DNA from: Glycine soja
Taxonomy: Eukaryota > Streptophyta > Magnoliopsida > Fabales > Fabaceae
Length of the DNA: 64,000 bases
Assembly (NCBI RefSeq): GCF_004193775.1
Contig: NC_041004.1
Span: 33,876,411 to 33,940,410, forward strand
Direction of reading: 5' to 3'
Below the pieces are notes generated by a model. That model did not search any database. It was given only the letters and a program-made list of their open reading frames with translations, and was not told the origin of the DNA. A program made the translations under genes and the position numbers. Shown piece by piece: positions 23,809 through 35,420 of this stretch (its first letter is position 1; every line of letters starts with the position of its first letter).

Positions 23809-25125
23809 GGCCCATGGGCAGACTTAGGCGGAGGCAGTTGATCTTATCTTTTGATGTTTTCTTTTATATTATGTTTTATGTTATGTTTTTATGTTTTGTT
23901 TTATGTAGTCTATTTGGTAATTAAAAATAGGTAGTAGTAATAATATTAGTATTTCAGTATGTGTTTTCTGAGTAATAAGTGCATGATAACTCAAGCAGTC
24001 ATAATTCTTTAGCTTGTTCTGAAAGGTTCAAACACTTGAGATGCCACTGATCCTTGGAGAAACACTGGTTCTGGAAGCACAAGTCAGGTCAAGAAATGGA
24101 ACATGAACAGCACAGAATGGAAAGGTTAGCTTGATGGAACAAGGTAATAACTGGTACGTCGAATACTTGCTTAAGTCTCGGTGAGAGTGTGAACTTAATT
24201 GTGAGAGAAACGCCTGTTTTTAAGTCCCTGGTTTTGCATCATTCTTAGACTGTTAGAATAGTTACTTAAGGTGGATATGATCAAGGCCATGTTTGTTTTG
24301 TTTACCTACTTAGCCAAAAAGCCAACCCAGCATAATTTTACCCCTTGCACCCATGATTGAGCCAACTGATTATTTTGAATTAACCCTTGAGCCAATTAAA
24401 CAGAATCCTGACCTTTTAGGATTTTAAGAGAGCAAAAATGGGTTATAAAGGTCTTAATTTGGGGGATTTTGGGAAATAGGCAACCAAGACAATAAGTACA
24501 GCACACAAAGTAGGACACCTTTTACAAACAATAGGCCCAATTTCGAAAAAAAAAATGATGAAGAGAATTTAATAAGGGGCAGAAACAAAAGAGCAAGAGA
24601 GGTGTCAAAAGAAAAGTGTTGTGGGGAAATAAAAGGGCTAAGTAAAAAGGCCTAGGCAGAATTGGAAATTTTTGCTCTCTTTTAATCCTAACTTTGAATT
24701 TCCAAGAAAAACCATGATTTTTTGTAAGTCAGGCCCCGATACAAGCCAATAAAGTCCTTAGTGATCCACCAAAGGTAATTAGAGATAACTGTAACTGAGA
24801 TGAAATGCAAAACTTTGGAGTCTTACTTGCAGGTTGTTATCAAATTGCAAACACTAAACCAGACACTTGTGACCAAAGTGAAACACCAGCCTTGTGAGGA
24901 AAGTAAGGCAAGCCAAATTTGATTGAGTCCCATATGACTAATTGATTCAATTCTTGTGTTGTGATGCTTTCATTTTAAGATGTTGACAGATGCGGAAAGG
25001 ACCAATGAAAGAAGAAGGAACTGAAGCCATTGATAGTGTTGGAATATTTAAGAACTTGCTTGAGAATTTACTTGTTTTTATTTTTGGTTTGCATGGGGAC
25101 AAGAAAAGTTTAATTTAGGGGATTT
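23809..25125 (+). other. gypsy 3' non-coding region and polypurine tract
   Basis: No frame is supported. The last bases before the 3' LTR (TTTAGGGGATTT, 25114-25125) are the likely polypurine tract for plus-strand priming. AT-rich, with A-runs near 24545. Confidence 0.7.
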
Positions 25126-26448
25126 TGATAACTGCTAAATAATTGTGAATTAATAGTAAAGAATTAGTCAAATTTTGGCATGAAATTAATTATTTAGCAG
25201 TTATTTGTGATTAAAAGTTAGAAAATTAATTAAACTGAATTTTTGGTTGCAGATATGAAAATTGGAGTTACATTAAGCAAAAAAGGCAACCAAAAGTGAA
25301 GAAAAAGAAGAAGTCTGAAGCAGGCCCAGCCCAACACGCGCGCTAAGCGCGCAAGGCAGTACAGGCGTTAAGCTCGAAGATGCAGAATCCGTTACGCACG
25401 CTAAGCGAGGGCCACGCGCTAAGGGCGTAATCCAACAGAAACACACGCTAAGCCTGCAGCTCGCGCTAAGCGCGCGATCTGAAAACGCTAAGCGTGTGGT
25501 GTCACGCTAAGCGCGCTTACGAAGGCCCAAAGCCTAATTCAGCAGCTATAAATAGAAAGCCAGTCCAAGGGGAACAACACATCTCGCCTCAAAGCACTTC
25601 TCTCAGCATTCTAGGCCTGAGCTCTCCCTTTTCTCTCTATATTCTTTGTCTTTATTACCCCCATTCTTTCTTTCACCCCTAGTTGTAAAGCCCTCAATGG
25701 CCATGAGTGGCTAATCCCCTAGCTAGGGCCTGACAGGCCTTAAAAGCCAATGATGTATGGTGTACTTCAAGAGTTATCAATTCAAAAGAGGATTCATTCC
25801 AGGTTTTTCTGTTCTAATTCTTTTCTTTTATTCTTGCATTTATTTCTTGAATTTCTTTTGGGTTTTATTCGCTCGGGAGAGGGTATTTCCTAATAAGGGT
25901 TTAAGAATTAATGCATGCATCAGTTTTAGGGGTTATACACTTGGGAAAGGGTAACACCTAATAGAACATCTTAAGAAAAGAATCATCGGGTTAGCATTGC
26001 TAGGCATAGAATGATAACTCAATGCCCATGCATTTAGCAACATCTAGAACTTAACCTTAATGCATTTTAATTATTGAATCTTCGCAAAGGCATTTGGGAG
26101 ATAGGTAGTTAAAATAGGCTTGTCATCGTGAGGCATCAGGGGCAAGTAAAGTTAATAGATGTGGGTAGAACTAATACAATTGCATTGGTAATGAATATCA
26201 TATTTACATGCATCGTAGGCCAATTGGGTTTGTCCGGTCTTGGCATTTCTATTAAATTGTCTTTCTAAAACTATTTGATCTAGTAATAGCAATTTACTTT
26301 TGCAACTATTCCTGTTTTTACTATTTGTTCTTTACTTGCAAATTGAAAAGTATTCGGTAAAGTGCAATAAAATCCCTGTGGAAACGATACTCGGACTTCC
26401 GAGGTTTACTACTTAGAGCGATTTGGTACACTTGCCAAAGTCTCAACA
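25126..26448 (+). repeat. 3' LTR of the gypsy element
   Basis: It is 1323 bases and colinear with the 5' LTR. The promoter-region motif cluster differs by indels: one block of GCTAAG repeats is shorter and a GTGTGGTGTCACGCTAAGCG block is extra. The TATA box is at 25547. The right end CA at 26448 is followed by the AGTGT duplication. Confidence 0.92.
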
Positions 26449-26453
26449 AGTGT

Positions 26454-27358
26454 CGCTTCCTAACATTCAACTTTATCAGCTGACCAAGTGCCTCACCACA
26501 GAACCACTCACAATCTAAAATTAGAAACCCCAACTCATCAAAGTAAACCACCTCACCAATGTGATGAAGACAGGTAGCAATAGCTCTTCTCTTCATTTCC
26601 ACCCTCTCTTTATTATCATTTCTTGATCGAATTCTCAACGACGGGACTTTAACTTGGCATAGCTCACCAAACTCCTTCCACTTCATTGCTGGCTTGTTGT
26701 AGTTCTCAGATCTCCAGTCTGATAAAATTTGTATCAAATTGTTGCAATGTTGATAAAACTCGCGGCACTCTTTGGAGAATTGTCTTGCTTGTCTTTCGGA
26801 TATGATGAGTGAGTTTACTAACTGATGCTGATGATCTTGCATCAACTGTGAATACAATTGGGTAGAATTCAACATAACCTTGGAACTTGTCTCTCAATCT
26901 CTGAATTGAATCTACTATGTGCTGCAAATTTGGTGATGGTTGGTTGATTTTATCAAAATGTGCGAGTACAACAGCAACACTTGGTAGCATGCATTGTTGT
27001 ATTGCCCTTTTAGAGTTGGAAACTATGAACCTGAGCCAATATTGCAAGTCTCCTTCAATTTCAGTTGAACTTTTTGGTTCTTTGTTGCTTGGTTTTCTGA
27101 ATAAACTTGATATGATGATGAAAAATGATGCACTTCCATGCCCTGGGAACATAAGATCATGGAGGGATAAAAACTCATGCTGACCAGCAAGGTTCCATAT
27201 TGAAATCCTTGTATCCTCATCCTTGAAAGTTTTTATCTTCATTCCTGCTATCTTGATAGCCTGCTCCACTGGGTTCACAATTGTTCTGACTTGATCGAAG
27301 TAGGGAAGTCATGAAGCAAAGAAATTTTGTGATATTGAATGACAAAGTGTGGTTTTGC
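26454..27358 (-). pseudogene. TRN1: TORNADO1-like fragment, part 1 (ROC GTPase and COR)
   Basis: A TTTTTCAG acceptor at 27359-27361 precedes a frame beginning GKTTLCHSISQNF (Walker A remainder). Then come NPVEQAIKIAGMKIKTF, WNLAGQHEF (the switch-II/G3-like DxxGQ region), FPGHGSASFF, VVLAHFDKI (G4-like), and the COR part ATCLHHIGEVVYFDELGF ending LIKLNVRK at the gypsy border. This is the ROC-COR core of plant TORNADO1, an LRR-ROCO GTPase. Lesions: TGA at 27309-27311 and a one-base insertion near 26757 that shifts frame after RVPRV. The exon begins mid-P-loop and no LRR exon is present upstream. It is therefore a fragment and a pseudogene. Confidence 0.85.
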
Positions 27359-27361
27359 CTG

Positions 27362-28561
27362 AAAAATATGAAATTAAACTATTAACTATGGTTCAAGTTG
27401 ATCTGTCATTAGCTTGTGCTGATATGAAAAGAATGGAGCTTAATTTGGTTCCATGAACTTATTTTACTTATATAGTATTGAGATAGTGTGCCATGAAATG
27501 AATCAATAGTAAAACATTTGTTTATATTATAAAAAACCTGAAGCCTGAGTTGTAGAGTTGACACATCAGCATGAACATTCTTTCTTATCATGCCATGTCA
27601 GCATGAACATTGTTTGTTATGAAACCACATCATCCATCCTTCATTCTATTATAATTCTCACTTTAATATTTAATTTATTGAACAGAATGTTTCAGTTATG
27701 ATACTTCTTAACTAAGTATAATTATTGATAAATAAGTGATAAATACTGAATTCCACAATACAGTTCATTTAAGAAGATAGAACAATGGTGAAGACATAAG
27801 TATTTTTTGGCTATCTAAAAATTTAAGGTCGAGAACGTTGGAGAAAAGATGGTAAGGTATACCAAGAAAGGCACTATCACAAGTGATATTAAACACAAAC
27901 TACACTTGGATCAGTAAGATTAACAGAATAGGTTAAATAAGTTATGCATTTTATTTTCTTTAAAAAGGTACATGTGGTGAAATTATTTATAGAGAAACCA
28001 AAATGTCAGGGTCATTTATTTCCTTTAAAAACTGGAGAGTTCCTCTCAAGGTGTTGTTGAACGAAGACAAAGATTAGTGTTTTGACTTTTGAGTAGAATT
28101 TCTTTGTATTTACTATGTTAGTGTTTTTGAAGTGTGAAACTGTGAATATTCACATCATTTACCGACTTTATGTAGGTTGTTTATGGCTGGCTGAAAAGGA
28201 TGACTCCTGTGAATAGTGCATCTTCTTGGCAGTCATACAATGAACAAGATAAAGTATCTTTCAACTTATCACACTTCTTAAAGATAAAGTATTGAAATGT
28301 TAATGTAGTACATACAAAATGTTTCCATCCTCTCTCCATCTAATCAATATTGATGTCCTTTGTTTTCTTGATAAGTTTCTATCTATTATGATTTCTTGAT
28401 ATATGCTAGCAATCCTCATTTCTTATTGATGAGAAAGGAGTTGTCTGTGTGTCTGTTGTGATCGGCTTTTCTTTTCGTTTTTGGGTCTTCGGTTTTTATT
28501 TTATTTTAATGTGATGAGCAAAAACTGATTCTTTTTTATTTTTTGTTCCTTGTTTTTGCAG
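27362..28561. other. Non-coding spacer or intron
   Basis: No supported exon on either strand. It may contain intron sequence of the TORNADO1 fragment on the left and of the fragment gene starting at 28562 on the right. A short duplicated block, CATGTCAGCATGAACATT, lies near 27565-27610. Confidence 0.5.
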
Positions 28562-29133
28562 CAATATGAACCCGGATATACAGCAGCCCCAAAGAAATCG
28601 CAAGTAGCTGATGCAGCAACGACCATTAGGTATTCCCGCATTATATGCTTATTTTTTCGTATGATTGAATTGATTTCACATGCTTATGTTAAATTTAAGT
28701 ATTAAAACACAATTTTAATGTTTTTGGTTACAACGTGTCGAAGTGACTCAACTTTGCCGCGTGCAATTCAATCAAAGTGAAATTATGTGCCTTGCAACCA
28801 ATTGTTTAGCCTTAATCGTATCACAATTCTAAAATTGGCACCTTGACTAAGCTAAGTTGGCACAGTTTTTCTCTCAAACCCAATTTTTTATTATCTTTTA
28901 GGTGCAGAAAAGTTGTTTCTTGATTATTTGTGGAAAAATTGACAAATAGTCTAAAGGCTCATTTTTAATTCGTTGGTGGTGTATTACATTACAGGGATAG
29001 CCTGCAAATTTCAAGGATCGAACAAGAACCGTTAAATACAAGAATAGTGGGTATAGTTGAAGGAAACAATTACTCTGAATGCACGTATGCTTCGGATAGA
29101 ACCGCGGCTTGTTGTCGATCCCTGGCTTTAGCA
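28562..29133 (+). pseudogene. Two exons of an unidentified host gene
   Basis: Exon 28562-28629 (acceptor TTTTTGCAG, donor GTATTC) encodes [20 protein letters not shown]. Exon 28995-29133 (acceptor ATTACAG, donor GTAAGC) continues the frame across the splice with DSLQISRIEQEPLNTR, IVGIVEGNNYSECTY and ACCRSLALA. Matching splice phases and conserved-looking composition support real exons. I do not recognise the protein. Neighbouring exons belong to other genes (exportin-1, UEV1), so this is probably another captured fragment. Confidence 0.5.
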
Positions 29134-29967
29134 GTAAGCATTATTTTCTTATATACTTTTTTTATATTGAGTTTTTTCATAGTACTTGTTAAAGATTTTC
29201 GAAAACAAAGTATTGAATGAAAAATATATATCTTTTTCTTTTTTAGATTTTTTGTTTCGTAGTGGGTGATGAGTAAATCTTAACTTGATTCAGATTTTTT
29301 AAATGCAAGTGAACAGTGTGCGAGGCAACTGGCATTGCGGTACTTGTATGCCTAATTTTGTTGAATTATGATTAATTGGTCTGAAATTGGGCACTTAAAA
29401 AATTGAAGGAGCCAAAAACTCCTACATTGCGGTACTTGTACTTTCCTGAATTACGTTCCTTTCAAGAACATATTTCCTTAGTGTTCCATTTCTCTTAGTT
29501 GTTGCTGAAGTTTTTTTCCATTGAACCATGTACATCTTTAAAACTTTTTTTCTTTTCACCTATATTTATAATTATAGCAAGATGATTGCCATTGTATTGA
29601 ATTCAAAAAGTTAGGCTGGTTTTCTTTAAGCATATTAGTGTTCTTTCTCTATGTAAAGGCTAAGATGAATTACAACATTAACATTAATGAATGTGTTGAA
29701 GATTCTGAAGTGAAATTTTGAAGCTTGAAACATATATTTTGAAAAATTCTGAATCCCTTACTTTCTTAAAACTGCATAGCTCCCTTAAAAATAGGTGCTT
29801 AATTTCTAGTACATTGGCCTAGTTTCACTGGAATTGACTTTTTTGCCTTGTGGTCTTAGTTCTGAAATAGTAGGATTGAATGTCTTACTAAACTTGAATG
29901 AATGAATGAACTGATGGAGTATGAAATTTCCCGTACTTTTGGTCATTTATATTATGCTTGGTCATTG

Positions 29968-30030
29968 GGCAATTTGAATACACTCTGCTGGGCAATTGGT
30001 TCTATATCAGGTCCCATGATGGAAGAACAG
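29968..30030 (+). pseudogene. XPO1: Exportin-1 (XPO1/CRM1) exon fragment
   Basis: The frame [20 protein letters not shown] ends at a GTACTG donor at 30031. This string is a hallmark of exportin-1, the nuclear export receptor for leucine-rich signals, where it lies in a central HEAT repeat. Only about 20 codons are present. The adjoining exons of XPO1 do not occur next to it, so the piece is isolated and non-functional. The 5' edge is uncertain. Confidence 0.75.
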
Positions 30031-30582
30031 GTACTGTGAACTTCATGCTTTAGCTTAATTGATACTGATTATTATTAGAGTATTCTTCTGGTTAACCCAC
30101 CTGTTCAATCAAAACTTGAAATATATAGGATTAAATTGAATCAACCCAACTTTTTTTATTTTTTCCGGGGCAGGGGTGATGGCGGCTGATTTTGATTTTG
30201 TGTGATGGTGGGAATTGAATAGCCATGAAATTTCATTTGCCATATACTTGGCATGTCCCCATTACAATTTTTTTGGTTAAGCCATCGTGATGATATTATA
30301 AATAACCATGTTTACGATGTTAATGTTCTCTTGTATATTGTTTGAGGGGATGGAGGCTGGGAATTATTTATTATACTTATACACACATAATTCAGTTTCT
30401 TTTTTTTTTTTTTAACTTGGTACTGTATCAATTTTTGTCTGAATTTTAATTTGTGTAGTTGAGCATGCTGCATTAAAGATCAATTGTTTCTCTGTTCTTA
30501 TTTGTTTTCCAATTACATCTTTTGATATTTCTAAATTTTAAGCTTTAATTTGGAGAATGAAATGTAAAGATATGGATTGCAG

Positions 30583-30654
30583 GGCTATCATGGGGACACA
30601 TCAGCAACTTTCTATTGTGGAGATGTTGATGATATAGCTAAAAAACTAGTTCAG
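30583..30654 (+). pseudogene. Single exon of an unidentified gene
   Basis: A GATTGCAG acceptor and a GTACCA donor bound 24 in-frame codons containing GYHGDTSATFYCGDVDDIA. The splice signals and lack of stops suggest a true exon. The family is not recognised. It lies in the same orientation between the exportin-1 and UEV1 pieces and might be spliced into either by chance. Confidence 0.4.
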
Positions 30655-31036
30655 GTACCATTTTGTCTTCATGCCACCAATGGTTGTGATTTGTTGCTAT
30701 TGTGTCTTCATACTGGCGCACACTCTTAATCTGTTTCTCGATATAATATACTTCAATTGTTTCTTCCTATATTTTTAAAGTAGAATCTATGTATTCTTTC
30801 CCACCAAGAGTGAAAAAGCTACTCTGATTGTACTATATTTGCTATTTACAAGTATGGTACAATTTTTTTGGCCCTTTAGTTTTGGATCCTGAATTGGGAA
30901 TGATTTAAATCTGAAGAAAGGATTTTATCAATATATGTAGATATTCTTGTCATGCATTGATCCCACAATGGATAGTTACATCTTTTCAAATAAAAAATGT
31001 TTGTGTTTTGTTAAATATTTGTATGTTTAAATGCAG

Positions 31037-32060
31037 TTCCTAGGGACTTCAGATTGCTGAAGGAGATTGAACGTGGTGAAAAAGGAATTGGAGATGGCAC
31101 AGTTAACTATGGAATGGATGATGGTGATGACATTTACATGCGCTCTTGGACTATTGGCCCCCATAATGTAAATATTTCTTTGTTCACTCTGTAGATTCAT
31201 CCTTATCGATGTTACCCAAAATTGGAAATATAATTGATAAAAACAATTAAAAAAATCTAAACAGTGATGAGTTAAGTGGGCATTTTTTGTCCAAATTTAA
31301 GAATTGGTTGGATGCTTGTGAGCACTAACTTATAATGGAAAGTGTTATTGCTATTTTGAAGTTTGTTTTGTGATAATAATAGGAATTTTTTTTTTGGATT
31401 TCTTTAGTTTGGAATATATATGCCTTCCTATTTTCTGTTATAGTTGGATTGACTTAGCATATTTATATGGTAAAGAAGTCTGTGCCTCTACTGTATGAAA
31501 ATTTGTTTATAAGGTTATCTTTTATATATAAAATAATGTACTTGCTTTCATTTTTTTATAGTTAAAAAAGTCTGTTTGCAGATCCTATAATTGTGTTATT
31601 CTCATTTATCTTTTCTCTGTCAGGCTGTACATGAAGGAAGAATTTATCAACTGAAGTTGTTTTGTGATAAAGACTACCCAGAAAAGTCCCCTAGTGTTCG
31701 GTTTCATTCACGGATCAACATGACTGGTGTTAATCATGAAACAGAAGTGGTATCATTTATAATTTTCCACATGCTTTTGTTTTATAAATATTTTTTCAAA
31801 GCACAGGTTGAATCAGCTCCATCTTGCGACACGTCTCATGTTTATGATTATGAGAAAATTTAGTCTGTTTTATTGGCTTAATAACTAATTATCTGTGTGA
31901 CAATATTTATAGACTTGAATGAAATAGGTTGAACCAAAGAAATTTGGTCTTCTAGAAAATTGGCAAAGAGAGTACACCATGGAGGACATATTGACCTAGC
32001 TGAAGAAGGAAATGGCCGCTCCTCATAACCGGAAGCTTGTCCAACCTCCAGAAGGTACCT
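31037..32060 (+). pseudogene. UEV1: Ubiquitin-conjugating enzyme variant UEV1/MMS2-like, three exons
   Basis: UEV1 lacks the catalytic Cys of E2 enzymes and pairs with UBC13 to build Lys63-linked ubiquitin chains in DNA-damage tolerance. Exons are 31037-31167 ([20 protein letters not shown]), 31624-31749 ([31 protein letters not shown]) and 31928-about 32060 (EPKKFGLLENWQREYTMEDI, AAPHNRKLVQPPEGTYF). Lesions: a three-residue deletion in the SWT..IGPH segment and a premature TAG at 31997-31999 after EDILT, replacing a Gln codon. The first exon with the start codon is not identifiable. The product would lack the C-terminal helix, so I call a pseudogene; a truncated protein cannot be excluded. 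Confidence 0.85.
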
Positions 32061-33127
32061 ACTTTTACCATCCAAGATTGTATACACGTTGGATCGAATT
32101 GCAATGGCCGCTCCTCATAACCGGTGAGGTTTAGTTTTGGAAGAAGGGTATAATAGAGTTTCGGGGGGTCCATTTTCAACTCTAATGATGCGCGAATGGT
32201 AAAGTGGCAATGGTGTGCTGGGGGTGGGGGTGTGTTAGGTACTAGGACAAAGGGAAGGCCTTGTATTTGAGAACAAGGTAAAACTCCTATTCTAAACTAC
32301 TAAAAAATTAAGTGCAAATTTCTCTTCTTCTCCTCATTTCTACTGGTGATAGCTTATTTATAGATGAGCACATTTTGGATAATGGACCCACATGGTCAGC
32401 TAGCACTACACATCTAACAAACTAGCACTAAAACGATTACAATAGAAATGGAAAGGTGGATAAAAGATAATAACAAACTGATATATGCAATAGTAACAGA
32501 ATGATATGCAGAGGATATTCTTTGTTAGTATATTCACACGTAGTCACCTAGATGAGTGACCCTCTTGGGTTTGTCGTGAGGTTTGCTGCAGCTAGTGTTG
32601 CTAACAGGGTGAATGGCAGATGGTGGGTGGTTGGCGCTATTGGAAAGAGTCTGTGATGAATGTGAGTTGATATAAGTGTAGGATTTACAAAGGCTTGCAT
32701 GTGCTATCCAAGGTTATTCTCGGATGGCCTTGGGAAGAGCCTAAGTTATGGTAGTGGATATGAGTTGGTGTTTGTGTTGTTGGATTTAGGGTTGAGTTAG
32801 GTTAACATGCTTTGTGAGAGTAGAGATCGATAAGAAGAAACTCAAATAGCAGGTAGGAGGAGATGAAGATTTTTTTAGTGGTTTGTTTTTGTTAAATAAA
32901 ATAAAGATAGGGTGGATTTTTAATTATTATTTTAAAAATTAAATACAAACGAAATACTAGCGCTTATAAGGGAAAATAAAAAAAGTATCACGATGAAACT
33001 TTTTGAAGCCTAGGCTACCACCCACTATCTCCTTTTCTATAAAATTAAAACGTGCATGCAAGACATGCATATTGCATAAGAGCAATTTTAACAAGGGTTG
33101 CAAAATCGCTACGTGGAAGTTTCTTAT
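32061..33127. other. Intergenic
   Basis: No gene is supported. A 22-base block ending in TCCTCATAACCGG from the UEV1 last exon (32011-32032) recurs exactly at 32103-32124. The G-rich stretch near 32220 (GGGGGTGGGGGTG) and TG-rich sequence to 32830 have no recognised origin. Confidence 0.6.
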
Positions 33128-33310
33128 CGAATTAAAACTTTACAATTAATTTTTGTAGGTTCCACCACGTTTTGTAGTAATGTAACCAAGTATGGTCCGT
33201 GGGACACCTCGAAAATGAAATACGACTTGCACTCTTTATTGGTTTTAATTATAAGAGGACAAACTTACATGAATCAGTTACGTGAGGTATCAAAAATTGG
33301 CTGGGTTGGA
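33128..33310 (+). promoter_or_regulatory. Conserved distal 5' region of the intact SDR gene
   Basis: This block is shared with SDR copy A (1735-1965) despite heavy rearrangement elsewhere. It begins 915 bases upstream of the start codon. Conservation may reflect recent duplication and not function. Confidence 0.4.
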
Positions 33311-33922
33311 AAACTTAGAGGAAAAAATTAAGAAATTAAAAAATTAATGATATATGCTATTGAAAAATTGTTAAGTGTCCTCAGATCATACATGATGTTA
33401 TTTATCATTCCGACCAATAATTAGATCTTAAAAATGAATATATCTTTAATTTAATAAATATAATTAATTGAGACTATGGATGACATTGTATTACTTAATA
33501 ATTTTTTGCTTTTATGACACAAAAGGACAAACATAACTTAGATTTCATGACCTTTTGCGAAATTAGATCAAGTACTTGCTCGTGGAAGACATGGGTCAGT
33601 TACAATATTTATCCTTTTCTGACTACACATTACGGGAATCCCTCGTCATATTCTTTTGTAGTTATCTTCTTATCACTTCTGTCCTCGGTGGAAACATAAA
33701 TCCACGTACGTAGGTATTACGTTACAATGATATTCAAGCACTTCTCTCATTTCTCTTTTTGCTTCCTAAGGAGGAAAAAGCAATTAGTGCACTGTACACA
33801 GACCGACCAATCCATTAGACAATTCGAAAACGGTTTCGTGAATTGATGTCGGTTCACCTAAATTTTCTCTTCGCAATAAAAAGTGGGGTCCGAACGAACT
33901 TCCATTGCATGGGAGTGAACTC

Positions 33923-33929
33923 TATATAA
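33923..33929 (+). promoter_or_regulatory. TATA box of the intact SDR gene
   Basis: TATATAA lies 114-120 bases upstream of the start codon, in a segment conserved in copy B (TATATAG at 11260). Transcription would start near 33955. The spacing to the ATG is normal for a plant 5' leader. Confidence 0.65.
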
Positions 33930-34042
33930 GACCAACGCCAACTTCAGATAAAGGCACATCCTTCACGACCACATAAGCAATTAATTAAGCACTCTAAAAC
34001 ATATCTTTATTTCCTTGTCTACATATCTTGAAAAACTCAATC

Positions 34043-35118
34043 ATGGCTAGTGTTTCTTCGGTTTTAGCTCCATTTAGAAGGTAAGGAAGTTAGTTGTAAC
34101 TTCACCTCATTATTTTCATATAGATAGATAAGTAGATGCAAAAAATTGTTTCTCAAACAAAAAAATAATAAGAGAAAATAAAGTGAGTTTTTCCATGAGT
34201 TAATTTTAGCTTACGAAATAACGTATATTTCATTTTTATTATTTTTTTTTTCTTTTAGAAATATTTCTTTGAATAAATTTATCTAATTAGCAGACCTAAA
34301 ATAGAATATGTACGACTTGCTAGCATAACATGCCAATGCCATGCAGGCTTGATGGGAAGGTGGCGATTATCACTGGTGGTGCGAGTGGTCTAGGTGCAGC
34401 CACTGCAAGACTCTTCTCTAAGCATGGAGCATATGTAGTCATAGCTGATATTCAAGACGACTTGGGTCTCTCTGTTGCCAAAGAGTTAGAATCTGCTTCC
34501 TATGTCCATTGCGATGTGACAAAGGAAGAGGACGTTGAAAACTGCGTGAACACAACGGTTTCCAAGTATGGCAAATTAGATATCATGTTTAACAATGCAG
34601 GTGTATCTGATGAGATCAAAACAAGCATTCTTGACAACAACAAGTCTGATTTTGAGAGAGTGATAAGTGTTAACTTGGTTGGTCCTTTTCTGGGAACAAA
34701 GCATGCTGCAAGGGTCATGATTCCTGCTAAAAAGGGATGCATAATCAACACAGCTAGTGTTGCTGGATGCATAGGTGGAGGTGCTACACATGCCTACACA
34801 AGTTCAAAGCACGCACTAATTGGACTGACAAAAAACACTGCGGTGGAGCTTGGACAACATGGTATTAGGGTAAATTGTTTGTCCCCTTATCTTGTTGTCA
34901 CACCGTTAAGTAAGAAATATTTCAATATTGATGAAGACAAAATTCGTGAGATATATTCAAACCTAAAAGGTGCTCATCTTGTGCCTAACGATGTGGCCGA
35001 AGCTGCTCTTTACTTGGCAGGTGATGAGTCCAAGTATGTTAGTGGTCACAATCTTGTGATAGATGGAGGGTACACTGATGTAAATGCAGGATTTACCGTG
35101 TTTGGGCAGTCTCAGTAA
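34043..35118 (+). CDS. Short-chain dehydrogenase/reductase, SDR110C type (intact, two exons)
   Basis: It is an NAD(P)-dependent oxidoreductase of the xanthoxin dehydrogenase (ABA2), secoisolariciresinol dehydrogenase and momilactone A synthase group; the substrate cannot be read from sequence. Exons are 34043-34080 and 34347-35118 (GT-AG intron, 266 bases), giving 269 residues, normal for the family. The first exon encodes MASVSSVLAPFR. An in-frame ATG at 34330 lies in the intron, so the spliced start is preferred; copies B and D have equivalent first exons. Motifs: TGGASGLG (cofactor binding, near residue 24), the CDVT element, NNAG, the catalytic Ser in NTASVAG and YTSSK, and a C-terminal DGGYT. 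No lesion is visible. It is likely cytosolic. It is the only intact member of a four-copy array. Confidence 0.93.
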
Positions 35119-35420
35119 AAATTGTAGCTGTGTCTTCAAAGTTAAATCATTATTGTTGGTGTTTGAAGTGTCTGTGTTTCGATGGCCCTGTAGTTCAGAA
35201 ACTTGAGCTGTTAGCATGTGTGAAGAAAAAGAAGGCAAATTAATACAGGGTGATATGATACCTGCCTTACTGATTATCGTGGATGTGTGTGAAGTGTCTG
35301 TATTCGTGCTGTTTTGGCTTTCGTGACTCTGTTTCGATTGCTTTGAAGTTCAAAAACTTTATAGGATTATATTAATATATATGCCTCACTCTTAGCTAGC
35401 AGCTGTTTTTGCATTCAAAA
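35119..35420 (+). other. SDR 3' flank with internal duplication
   Basis: Two similar segments, each with a GAAGTGTCTGT core and a following GTTTCGAT block, lie near 35155 and 35290, separated by about 130 bases. Copy A (8700-8800) has only one such arrangement. The first probably lies in the 3' UTR. Confidence 0.5.

Larger units (their letters stand above)
14690..26448 (+). mobile_element. Complete Ty3/gypsy LTR retrotransposon (Athila-like), 11.76 kb
   Basis: Boundaries are exact. The element starts TGATAACTGC, ends AGTCTCAACA, and is flanked by the perfect direct repeat AGTGT at 14685-14689 and 26449-26453. In order it has a 5' LTR, a tRNA-Asp-type primer site, gag-pol, a separate third frame after pol, a long 3' non-coding part and a 3' LTR. 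Order (protease, RT, RNase H, integrase), the Asp primer site, the absence of a chromodomain and the extra 3' frame fit the Athila/Tat branch. The LTRs differ by a few percent by eye plus small indels. It is inactive: multiple stops and a frameshift. It inserted in an already transplanted TORNADO1 fragment. Confidence 0.93.

Noticed and set aside
26321..26453. Extension of the minus-strand TORNADO1 frame to 26321
   Set aside because: Past 26453 the frame reads into the gypsy 3' LTR; the real continuation is at 14684.
31928..32060. UEV1 as a functional gene
   Set aside because: The in-frame TAG at 31997, the deletion in the second conserved segment and the missing first exon argue against it.
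34330..34346. ATG at 34330 as an unspliced start of the intact SDR
   Set aside because: It lies in the intron next to the acceptor. The first exon at 34043 restores a perfect frame and is conserved in copies B and D.
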